DNA from: Catellatospora vulcania | GTDB taxonomy: Bacteria > Actinomycetota > Actinomycetes > Mycobacteriales > Micromonosporaceae | Reading direction: 5' to 3' | NCBI RefSeq assembly: GCF_009720385.1 | Contig: NZ_ML769305.1 | Location: forward strand, 142,208 to 206,207 | DNA length: 64,000 bases | Shown: one piece after another, positions 28,208-35,094 of the stretch | Numbering within the stretch: position 1 is the stretch's first letter | Layout: each line of letters begins with the position of its first letter | Program-made: the position numbers and the translations under genes | The notes under the pieces: generated by a model | Seen by the model: only the letters and a program-made list of their open reading frames with translations | What the model was told of the DNA's origin: nothing | The model's database searches: none

Positions 28208-28367
28208 AGAAGTGTCCTTCGTGTCAGGGTGGGCCGATCGCCGAGCCGCGATCAGCGAAAACGGACCGTAACAACCGCCCCATCAGGACACAACGACCAC
28301 ATGGTCGACCTATGGATCATCCGCGCGGGGAGCGCGGTCCCCACCGTTAGGGCAACGCCGCAGGTCA

Positions 28368-29216
28368 TCAGCACACACGCTGCAGCGGCACCCGGGCGAC
28401 GGACCGGGCCGAGGCGGGCAGCCGGTTGACGCTGCCGCCCTTGGACCAGAAGTCCGGGGCGTCGGTCTGCGCGCGCAGCGCCTTGTCGTCGGCTTCGGAC
28501 AGCACGACCACCTCCAGCACGCGTACGCCCATCCTGGTGTCGGCGGTGACGCCCTTGCGCCCGATCGGCAGGCCCCAGGCGATCCAGTAGTCGCCGTCCC
28601 GGACGATCTCGCCGACGTAGGGGAAGTGCGTGGTGGTCCCGCCGCCGGTCACGAACAGCCGCAGTCGGCCGGTCTCGTACTCCGCGCGCCACAGGCCCCG
28701 GGCGTTGACCGCGTAGCCGACGTCGACGGGCGGGACCGCGTCGTGCAGGGTGTCGACGTCGATGTCGAGCGCGTCGCAGGCGGCCTTGTCCAGGATCGGC
28801 CGCACCACCGCACTGGCCGACGGCGTCGTCGACGGTGTGGCCGACACCGGGATCGACGGCGGCGTGGTGGTGTCGCCGGACGGCTTGCCGCCCTGCGCCG
28901 TCGGCCATACGGCGGCGACGACGGGCGGGCCCACGGTGGTCACGACCGCGGCGAGCACCGCGGCCGCCGCGCCGAGCCAGGCGACCCGCAGCGCGGTACG
29001 GCGGTCGGCGTCCGGGTCAGCCTGCTGCGGCACGCGGCGGCGGCCGGCGCGGGCAGTCCACAGGTGGCCGACCACCACGGCCAGCGAGCCGATGAGGACC
29101 ACGGCGACGATGCCGGGGATGCCCAACGCCTGGAAACCGAAGTACGCCGCGCAGACGGCGACGAGCGCGATCCCGACATAAGGGATGACCGGGCGCGAGG
29201 AGACAGGATTCGTCAC
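28368..29216 (-). CDS. Membrane protein with extracytoplasmic domain, unknown function
   Basis: 282 residues from GTG 29216 (GTG 29243 is an alternative). Two helix pairs near residues 10-55 and 80-105 flank a basic loop (RAGRRRVPQQ). A Thr/Pro/Ser-rich stretch (about 115-140) leads to a soluble domain of about 140 residues containing two cysteines and the strands WRAEYETGRLRLFVTGGG and DYWIAWGLPIGRKG. I do not recognise a family. It is divergent from the valS leader and ends 160 bases upstream of the TM2 gene. Confidence 0.75.
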   Translation of the reverse strand: MTNPVSSRPVIPYVGIALVAVCAAYFGFQALGIPGIVAVVLIGSLAVVVGHLWTARAGRRRVPQQADPDADRRTALRVAWLGAAAAVLAAVVTTVGPPVVAAVWPTAQGGKPSGDTTTPPSIPVSATPSTTPSASAVVRPILDKAACDALDIDVDTLHDAVPPVDVGYAVNARGLWRAEYETGRLRLFVTGGGTTTHFPYVGEIVRDGDYWIAWGLPIGRKGVTADTRMGVRVLEVVVLSEADDKALRAQTDAPDFWSKGGSVNRLPASARSVARVPLQRVC

Positions 29217-29517
29217 CTGGCCACTATCCAAAGCGATGGTCACTGAACGCAATCATCCGATTCACTGCAGTGATGAAGACCGTTCAGTGGCGTGCCCGCG
29301 CTCAGCGGATGCGCCCGCGGTGTCCGACCGGCTACCATCATCGGCAACCGAACGATGCCGGAGGAGGAGCCATGACCCACACGCTCTTCGCATCGTTCGT
29401 CGTACGCGTAGCCGACTCGGGCCGCGCGTAGTCTCTTCGATCGCCGCGCCCCAGGGCGCGCGGTGGTCACCCAACCTCTCTCGCGTTCGGGACGCTCTTC
29501 CCCACCGAGGTGAGGTC
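29217..29517 (+). promoter_or_regulatory. valS leader region with possible valine attenuator
   Basis: The 301 bases before valS. A TACCAT at 29333 could be a -10 element. It is followed by a leader ORF (29372-29431) and two mutually exclusive stems: CCGCGCG (29422-29428) can pair with CGCGCGG (29457-29463), or CCGCGCC (29444-29450) can pair with the same GC-rich right arm. The pattern fits transcription attenuation, but no U tract follows the hairpin, so translational control is also possible. Confidence 0.4.
29372..29431 (+). CDS. Candidate valine leader peptide upstream of valS
   Basis: 19-residue ORF, MTHTLFASFVVRVADSGRA, with a strong GGAGGAGG-type ribosome site at 29360-29369. Three valine codons sit in four positions (GTC GTA CGC GTA), two of them the rare GTA, and precede alternative hairpins. 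It lies 86 bases before valS. A leader peptide sensing charged tRNA-Val would suit this position. The ORF may still be chance, as it is short. Confidence 0.45.
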   Translation: MTHTLFASFVVRVADSGRA

Positions 29518-32025
29518 ATGAACCTTCCGGACAAGCCGACCATCGACGGTCTGCCCGACAAGTGGGCACAGCGCTGGGAATCCGAGCGCGTGTACCGCTT
29601 CGACCGTGCCGCGCCGCGTGAGCGCGTGTTCGCCATCGACACCCCGCCCCCGACCGCCAGCGGCGAGCTGCACGTGGGACATGTGTTCTCGTACACCCAG
29701 ACCGACGTCATCGCGCGTTACCAGCGCATGCGCGGCAAGGCGGTGTTCTACCCGATGGGCTGGGACGACAACGGCCTGCCCACCGAACGCCGGGTGCAGC
29801 AGTTCTTCGGCGTGCGCTGCGACCCGTCGCTGCCGTACGACCCGGGGTTCGACCCACCGGAGAAACCGGGCAGGAACCAGGTGCCGGTGTCGCGGCGCAA
29901 CTTCATCGAGCTGTGCGAGCGGCTCACGGCCCGGGACGAGGAGGCGTTCGAGCAGGTGTGGCGGCTGGTGGGCCTGTCCGTGGACTGGTCACTGCTCTAC
30001 ACCACGATCGGCGCCCGGGCACGGGCCGTGTCCCAGCGGGCCTTCCTGCGCGCGCTGGACCGCGGGGACGCCTATCCGGCGCAGGCCCCGACGCTGTGGG
30101 ACACCACCTTCCGCACCGCGGTGGCACAGGCCGAACTGGAGGACCGCGACCGACCGGGGGCGTACCACCGGCTGACCTTCCACCCCGACGCGGCCGGAAC
30201 CGGGCCGATCACCGTGGCGACGACGCGGCCGGAACTGCTGCCCGCCTGCGTGGCTCTGGTGGCGCACCCGGACGACGAGCGCTACCGGCCGCTGTTCGGC
30301 GCCACGGTGCGCTCGCCGCTGTTCGGCGCACGGGTGCCGGTGCTCGCGCACCGGCTGGCCGACCCGGCCAAGGGCACCGGCATCGCGATGGTGTGCACCT
30401 TCGGCGACACCACCGACGTGATCTGGTGGCGCGAGCTGGACCTGCCCACCCGGCCCGTGCTCGGCTTCGACGGCCGGTTCCTGGCCGACGCCCCCGACGG
30501 GCTGTCCTCCGACGGCCGGGCGGCGTACGCGTCGCTGGCCGGGACGACCGTGCACACCGGACGGGAGCGGATCACCGCGCTGCTGCGCGAGCGCGGCGAA
30601 CTGCTCGGCGCGCCGGAGCCGATCACGCACCCGGTGAAGTTCTACGAGCGCGGCGACAAACCGCTGGAGATCGTGTCCACCCGGCAGTGGTACATCCGCA
30701 ACGGCGGGCGCGACGACGCGCTACGCGACCGGCTGCGCGAGCGCGGCCAGGAGCTGACCTGGCAGCCCCCGCACATGCGCACCCGGTACGAGCACTGGGT
30801 GAACGGGCTGGCCGGGGACTGGCTGATCAGCCGCCAGCGCTTCTTCGGCGTGCCGATCCCGGTGTGGTACCCGCTGGACGCCGAGGGTCTGCCCGAGCAC
30901 GACAAGCCGATCACGCCCGCCGAGCAAGCGCTGCCGATCGACCCCAGCTCGGACACCCCGCCCGGGTACACCGAGGATCAGCGCGGCCGCCCCGGCGGTT
31001 TCACGGCCGACCCCGACGTGATGGACACCTGGGCCACCTCGTCGCTGACGCCGCAGATCGCGGGCGGCTGGGGCTTCGACGACGACCTGTTCGCCCGGGT
31101 GTTCCCGATGGACCTTCGCCCGCAGTCGCACGAGATCATCCGCACCTGGCTGTTCGCCACGGTGCTGCGCGGCCACACCGAACACGACACGCTGCCCTGG
31201 CGCACCGCGTCGATCGCGGGCTGGATCCTCGACCCGGACCGCAAGAAGATGTCGAAGTCGGTGGGCAACGTGGTGACCCCGCTGGGCCTGCTCGCCGAGC
31301 ACGGTTCGGACGCGGTGCGCTACTGGGCCGCGGCGGCCCGGCCCGGCGCCGACACTGCCTTCGACACCGGCCAGATGCGGGTCGGCCGGCGGCTCGCCAT
31401 GAAGATCCTCAACGCGACGCGCTTCGTGCTCGGCCTCGGCGACCCCGCCCCCGACGCCACGATCACCGAGCCGCTCGACCGGGCCCTGCTGGCCGCGCTC
31501 CAGCCGGTGCTCACCGAGGCGACCGCCGCACTGGACGCCTACGACGCCAGCCGGGCCCTGGACGCCGCCGAGCGTTTCTTCTGGCTGTTCTGCGACGACT
31601 ACCTGGAGCTGGTGAAGGTGCGCGCGTACGGCCAGCACGGGCCGGCCGCCGCGGACTCGGCCCGGCTCGCCCTGCGCACCGCGCTGTCGGCGCTGCTGCG
31701 CCTGCTCGCCCCGGTGCTCCCGTTCGTGACCGAGGAAGCCTGGTCGTGGTGGCAGCCCGGCTCGATCCACCAAGCCGCCTGGCCCACGCTCGCCGAACTG
31801 GACGGCCTCGCGGGCGACCCGGCCCCGCTCGCCGCCGCTACAGCCGCGATCGAGGCGGTGCGCCGGGCGAAGTCCGAGGCCAAGGTGTCCATGCGCACAC
31901 CCCTGCGCGCCCTGACCGTCCCCGAGGACGACGCCTTCTCCCTCATCGAGCGGGACGTCCGCGACGCCGGGGTGATCGACTCCATCACCCGCCACGCGTC
32001 CCCCGCCTACCTCGCCCGCCTCTGA
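29518..32025 (+). CDS. valS: Valine--tRNA ligase
   Basis: Class I aminoacyl-tRNA synthetase charging tRNA-Val; 835 residues, the compact form common in actinobacteria. HIGH motif variant HVGH with His52, an editing (CP1) domain from about 180-340 ([33 protein letters not shown]), the [11 protein letters not shown] motif, and KMSKS at residue 577 within [11 protein letters not shown]. The anticodon-binding domain fills the rest. ATG 29518 follows GAGGTGAGG. It ends 5 bases before palindrome A3. A short valine-containing ORF in the leader may regulate it. Confidence 0.96.
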   Translation: MNLPDKPTIDGLPDKWAQRWESERVYRFDRAAPRERVFAIDTPPPTASGELHVGHVFSYTQTDVIARYQRMRGKAVFYPMGWDDNGLPTERRVQQFFGVRCDPSLPYDPGFDPPEKPGRNQVPVSRRNFIELCERLTARDEEAFEQVWRLVGLSVDWSLLYTTIGARARAVSQRAFLRALDRGDAYPAQAPTLWDTTFRTAVAQAELEDRDRPGAYHRLTFHPDAAGTGPITVATTRPELLPACVALVAHPDDERYRPLFGATVRSPLFGARVPVLAHRLADPAKGTGIAMVCTFGDTTDVIWWRELDLPTRPVLGFDGRFLADAPDGLSSDGRAAYASLAGTTVHTGRERITALLRERGELLGAPEPITHPVKFYERGDKPLEIVSTRQWYIRNGGRDDALRDRLRERGQELTWQPPHMRTRYEHWVNGLAGDWLISRQRFFGVPIPVWYPLDAEGLPEHDKPITPAEQALPIDPSSDTPPGYTEDQRGRPGGFTADPDVMDTWATSSLTPQIAGGWGFDDDLFARVFPMDLRPQSHEIIRTWLFATVLRGHTEHDTLPWRTASIAGWILDPDRKKMSKSVGNVVTPLGLLAEHGSDAVRYWAAAARPGADTAFDTGQMRVGRRLAMKILNATRFVLGLGDPAPDATITEPLDRALLAALQPVLTEATAALDAYDASRALDAAERFFWLFCDDYLELVKVRAYGQHGPAAADSARLALRTALSALLRLLAPVLPFVTEEAWSWWQPGSIHQAAWPTLAELDGLAGDPAPLAAATAAIEAVRRAKSEAKVSMRTPLRALTVPEDDAFSLIERDVRDAGVIDSITRHASPAYLARL

Positions 32026-32029
32026 GCCG

Positions 32030-32080
32030 AAGGAAGGGCACCTTCACATCGCTATACGTAGTGGAAGGCGCCCTTCTTAA
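32030..32080. repeat. Palindromic repeat A3 (degenerate), probable terminator
   Basis: GAAGGGCACCTTC (32033-32045) against GAAGGCGCCCTTC (32063-32075), with one A-C mismatch where other copies show matched changes. The inner ATCGC stem is broken. It follows the valS stop by five bases. Confidence 0.75.
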
Positions 32081-32104
32081 CGATGGTCGCGGAAGCGCAG
32101 CGGC

Positions 32105-32171
32105 GAAGATCGCTGTTTGCGGTCAGAAAGTGAGGTCCGGCCTTACTTTATGACCGCAAACAGCGATCTTC
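32105..32171. repeat. Singleton palindrome D, 21-pair perfect arms
   Basis: GAAGATCGCTGTTTGCGGTC plus A (32105-32125) pairs perfectly with 32151-32171; after one mismatch the stem continues AAAGT/ACTTT. Thus 26 of 27 positions pair, with a 13-base loop. It is 25 bases past palindrome A3, in the converging gap between valS and modC-like genes. Confidence 0.82.
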
Positions 32172-32212
32172 CGCCATCGGCCGGACCCGGCCGAGAGCCG
32201 CGGGGCCCGCGC

Positions 32213-32286
32213 GGGTCGGCGGTCGGCGGTCAGCGGGTCGGCGGTCAGCGGGTCGGCGGTCAGCGGGTCGGCGGTCGGCGGGTCAG
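32213..32286. repeat. 15-base tandem repeat at the modC-like gene end
   Basis: GGGTCGGCGGTCAGC repeated about four times with two shortened units. The array runs up to and over the stop codon (32283-32285) of the minus-strand ABC ATPase gene. Slippage-prone minisatellite. Confidence 0.75.
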
Positions 32287-33437
32287 TACGGGTAGGCGCG
32301 GGTTTCGGTGGCCTTCACGGCGGCCCATACCTCGCTGCCGGGGAGCAGGCCGAGGTGGGCGGCGGAGGCCGGGGTGATCTCGGCGGCGGCGCGGATCGGG
32401 CCGCCCAGCTCCACCCGCAGGTGGTCGCCGTGCGGCAGCACACCGACGACGGTGGCCGCCCAGGTGTTACGGGGGCTGCCCGCGGGCTGCCGCGGGTGCA
32501 GCGCGACCGCGGACGGCGGGAAGGCCAGGAACGCGTCGCCGTGCACCTCGTCGTCGGCGACCATGGTGAACCCGCCGGCCAGGGTGACCGCGTGGCCGTC
32601 GGCCCGGCCGCGGTACAGGTTGAGCCCGACCAGCCGGGCGACGTACTCGGTACGCGGCCGGGCGGTGACCTCGGCGGCGTCGCCCTCCTGCACGATGCGG
32701 CCGTCCTCGACGATGACGAGCCGGTCGGCGAGCACCAGTGCGTCCAGCGGATCGTGGGTGACCAGCAGCGTCGCGCCTTCGTGCGCGCGCAGGTCGTGGT
32801 GCAGCCGAGCCCGGGTCTCCATCCGGGTCCGCGCGTCCAGCGCGGCCAGCGGTTCGTCGAGCAGCAGCAGGTCGGGGCCGACCGCCATGGCGCGGGCCAG
32901 TGCCACCCGCTGGGCCTGCCCGCCCGACAGCTGCCGGGGCCGCTGCCGGGCCAGCGCGCTCAGCTCGACGCGCTCCAGCCAGCGGGCCGCCGTCTCGCGG
33001 GCGACCCGGCGCGACGCCCCCCGCGCCTGCGGGCCGAACGCGACGTTGTCGAGCGCGGACAGGTGCGGAAAGAGCAGGTAGTCCTGGAACACCACGCCGA
33101 CCCGGCGGTGCTCGGGCGGGATGAAGATCCCGGCGGCGGGGTCGTCGAGGACCACCTCGCCCAGCCGCAGCCGCCCGGCGTGCAGCGGCAGCAGCCCGGC
33201 CAGCGCGCGCAGCGCCGTGGTCTTGCCCGCGCCGTTGGGGCCGAGCAGCGCCACGACCTCACCGGCGGCCACGGACAGCGCCACGTCGAGTTGGAACCCA
33301 GGCCGCACCACGACCAGGTGCGCGGCCAGCAGCGCCCGCCCCGCGGGCCATCCGCCGACCATCGAGCTCGGGCCTGCCGTCGAGGCCGGACCGCCGGCCG
33401 CGGTCCGGGGGTCGGTCACGTTGGACCACTCAGTCAC
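32283..33437 (-). CDS. ABC transporter ATP-binding protein, molybdate (ModC) type
   Basis: ATPase of 384 residues. Walker A (GPNGAGKTT), signature LSGGQAQR, Walker B LLLLDEPLAALD and H-loop TLLVTHDP lie in residues 35-240. The C-terminal 120 residues contain a TOBE-like module, as in ModC/CysA/PotA. Molybdate is favoured because the overlapping upstream gene encodes a molbindin-domain regulator; sulfate or iron transport cannot be excluded. GTG 33437 overlaps that gene's end by eight bases. No ModA or ModB genes are visible on either side. The 3' end is a tandem repeat. Confidence 0.9.
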   Translation of the reverse strand: MTEWSNVTDPRTAAGGPASTAGPSSMVGGWPAGRALLAAHLVVVRPGFQLDVALSVAAGEVVALLGPNGAGKTTALRALAGLLPLHAGRLRLGEVVLDDPAAGIFIPPEHRRVGVVFQDYLLFPHLSALDNVAFGPQARGASRRVARETAARWLERVELSALARQRPRQLSGGQAQRVALARAMAVGPDLLLLDEPLAALDARTRMETRARLHHDLRAHEGATLLVTHDPLDALVLADRLVIVEDGRIVQEGDAAEVTARPRTEYVARLVGLNLYRGRADGHAVTLAGGFTMVADDEVHGDAFLAFPPSAVALHPRQPAGSPRNTWAATVVGVLPHGDHLRVELGGPIRAAAEITPASAAHLGLLPGSEVWAAVKATETRAYPY

Positions 33438-33819
33438 GTTCGACCACGACGTTGGTGGACTTGATCACGGCTACGGCGACGCTGCCCACGTCGAGGCCGA
33501 GTTCCTCGACGGCCTCCCGGCTCATCAGCGACACCACCCGGTAGGGGCCGGCCTGGATGTCGACCTGAGCCATCACGGTGTCCTTGACGATGGCGGTGAC
33601 GATGCCGCGCATCCGGTTGCGGGCCGAGGACCGGTCGGCGCGGCCGTCGGGGTCGTCGGCCTGGGTGCGGGCGTACGCCGCCAGGTCCGCCCCGGCCACC
33701 ATCCGGTGGTCGTGCTCGTCGCGGTGCGCCCGCAGCCGGCCCGAGTCGACCAGCCGCCGTACCGTGTCCGCGCTGACGCCGAGCAGCTCCGCCGCTTCAC
33801 CGATCCGAAATGCGGTCAT
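33430..33819 (-). CDS. Helix-turn-helix protein with Mop (molbindin/TOBE) domain
   Basis: 129 residues. Residues 1-50 are a MerR/excisionase-like DNA-binding domain (RIGEAAELLGVSADTVRRLVDSGRL); residues 68-129 are a single molbindin repeat (RNRMRGIVTAIVKDTVMAQVDI; MSREAVEELGLDVGSVAVAVIKSTNVVVERD) that binds molybdate or tungstate. This HTH-Mop arrangement recurs next to mod genes in actinobacteria and probably reports molybdate status. It overlaps the ABC ATPase gene by eight bases. ATG 33819. Confidence 0.92.
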   Translation of the reverse strand: MTAFRIGEAAELLGVSADTVRRLVDSGRLRAHRDEHDHRMVAGADLAAYARTQADDPDGRADRSSARNRMRGIVTAIVKDTVMAQVDIQAGPYRVVSLMSREAVEELGLDVGSVAVAVIKSTNVVVERD

Positions 33820-33888
33820 GCCGCGAATCTACGCCTGGCATCTGCGATGGCGGCGCGGTCGGGCCACCCCGACGCGACGATCGGCCCG

Positions 33889-33972
33889 CGTCCAGCCGTC
33901 CAGCCGTCCAGCCGTCCAGCCGTCCAGGGCCGGCGGGCCGGCGGGCCGGCGGGCCGGCGGGCCGGCGGGCCG
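33889..33972. repeat. Two adjacent 8-base tandem arrays
   Basis: Five units of CGTCCAGC (33889-33928, last one imperfect) run straight into five and a half units of GGCCGGCG (33928-33972). Same unit length but different sequence, consistent with replication slippage. Confidence 0.85.
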
Positions 33973-34026
33973 AGAACGTGCCGCGCGCGATCGGAGACCG
34001 TGTCGCGCCGTCCGCGAAGCGGCAGC

Positions 34027-34070
34027 GCGTGGTTCGAGGACCCGCCACGCGTGGTTCGAGGACCCGCCAC
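34027..34070. repeat. 22-base direct repeat, two copies plus a partial third
   Basis: GCGTGGTTCGAGGACCCGCC followed by AC at 34027-34048 is repeated exactly at 34049-34070; a third partial copy starts at 34071. Confidence 0.8.
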
Positions 34071-34076
34071 GCGTAG

Positions 34077-34124
34077 TCGGGGGACCCAGCCGCCTTGAGG
34101 AGAGAAAGGCGGCGGGTCCCCCGA
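34077..34124. terminator. 19-pair hairpin upstream of the HTH-Mop gene
   Basis: TCGGGGGACCC (34077-34087), a bulged A, GCCGCCTT (34089-34096), nine-base loop, AAGGCGGC (34106-34113), GGGTCCCCCGA (34114-34124). It is downstream of yceI and upstream of the HTH-Mop gene, both on the minus strand, so it could terminate yceI or attenuate the next unit. Confidence 0.65.
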
Positions 34125-34277
34125 TCGGCCGGGCGCGACGCGGCCACGCGCACGCCCGGCACGCCGCGGCCGCGACCGGCCCGGACGTCTCCCACGTGTC
34201 CCGGGGCGCTCCCCCAAGCACCACCGGGGCGGGACGTCGACGGGCCGTCGGTCGCGGCCGCGCGGAGCCCGTCAGGC

Positions 34278-34850
34278 TCAGGCCTGGCGGGTGGCCTCGC
34301 CCTCAATCTCGATCTTGAGGGTCTTGCCGAGCAGGACGCCGCCGGTCTCCAGCTGCTGGTTCCAGGTCACGTTGAAGTCCTCGCGGTCGATCTCGGTGGT
34401 GGCGGTGAAGCCGATGATCTCCTGGCCCCACGGGTTCTTGTTCACGCCGCCGAACTCGAGCGCGAGCTCGACCGTCTTGGTGACGTCCTTGATGGTCAGC
34501 TCGCCGACGAGGGTGAAGTCCTCGCCCGAGACGGCCTTCAGGCTGGTGCTGCGGAAGCTCAGCTCCGGGTACTTCTCGGCCTCGAGGAAGTCGCCGGTGC
34601 GCAGGTGGGTGTCGCGGTCGGCGACGCCGGTGTCGATGCTGGCGGCCTGGATGACGGCGTTGACCGACGAGGCCAGCGGGTCCTCGGCCACGACGATCTC
34701 ACCGGCGACGTCCTTGAACGAACCGCGGACCTTGCTCACCACCATGTGCCTGATGACGAAGCCGACGCGCGTGTGTGCGGCGTCGATGGCGTAGGTGCCG
34801 GCTGCGGGGATGGTCAGGCCGTTCCAGGTGCGGGTGTTCAGCGTGGTCAT
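34278..34850 (-). CDS. YceI family protein, cytoplasmic
   Basis: 190-residue lipocalin-like beta-barrel of the YceI family, known to bind isoprenoid lipids. Signatures: GTYAIDAAHTRVGFVIRHM near residue 20, GSFKDVAGEIVV, LRTGDFLEAEKYPELSFRST, and LTIKDVTKTVELALEF. No signal peptide, as is usual in actinobacterial versions. ATG 34850 with GGAAGG upstream. An AT-rich promoter region follows at 34880-34930. Role likely in isoprenoid quinone handling or stress, by family only. Confidence 0.93.
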   Translation of the reverse strand: MTTLNTRTWNGLTIPAAGTYAIDAAHTRVGFVIRHMVVSKVRGSFKDVAGEIVVAEDPLASSVNAVIQAASIDTGVADRDTHLRTGDFLEAEKYPELSFRSTSLKAVSGEDFTLVGELTIKDVTKTVELALEFGGVNKNPWGQEIIGFTATTEIDREDFNVTWNQQLETGGVLLGKTLKIEIEGEATRQA

Positions 34851-35094
34851 GTCAGTGCCTTCCGAGAGAAGAAGCGTGGAGCTGTTTACGTGACGGTTCA
34901 ACTATACGCATCGCAACGATATTTCCGGCAACGACGCGCTGTTTTCCGGGTCACCCGAGCCTCATGAACTGGATGACTGCTTATCCGGTCGACATATGCC
35001 CATTTCAGATGAGATGCACGCCACAAATCCTGGCACATCGGAGATCTGCGGGCAGTCTTGAGCATCCCCCGCCCTCTCCCCCGAAGGTGCTGCG

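Larger units (their letters stand above)
33820..34277. other. Repeat-rich gene-free region
   Basis: 458 bases upstream of the HTH-Mop gene. It holds two adjoining 8-base minisatellites (33889-33972), a 22-base direct repeat (34027-34070) and a strong 19-pair hairpin (34077-34124). The right 150 bases have no recognised feature. No tRNA despite the GGTTCGAG strings. Confidence 0.6.

Noticed and set aside
29440..29480. T-box element upstream of valS
   Set aside because: GGTGGTCACCC recalls the T-box antiterminator, but the GGTGG-ACCGCG core and specifier loop are not present.
33889..33972. CRISPR-like short repeats
   Set aside because: The units are 8 bases, contiguous and without spacers, so these are minisatellites.
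34027..34070. tRNA-like T-loop strings (GGTTCGAG)
   Set aside because: They are part of a 22-base direct repeat; no acceptor stem, anticodon arm or D-loop can be drawn around them.
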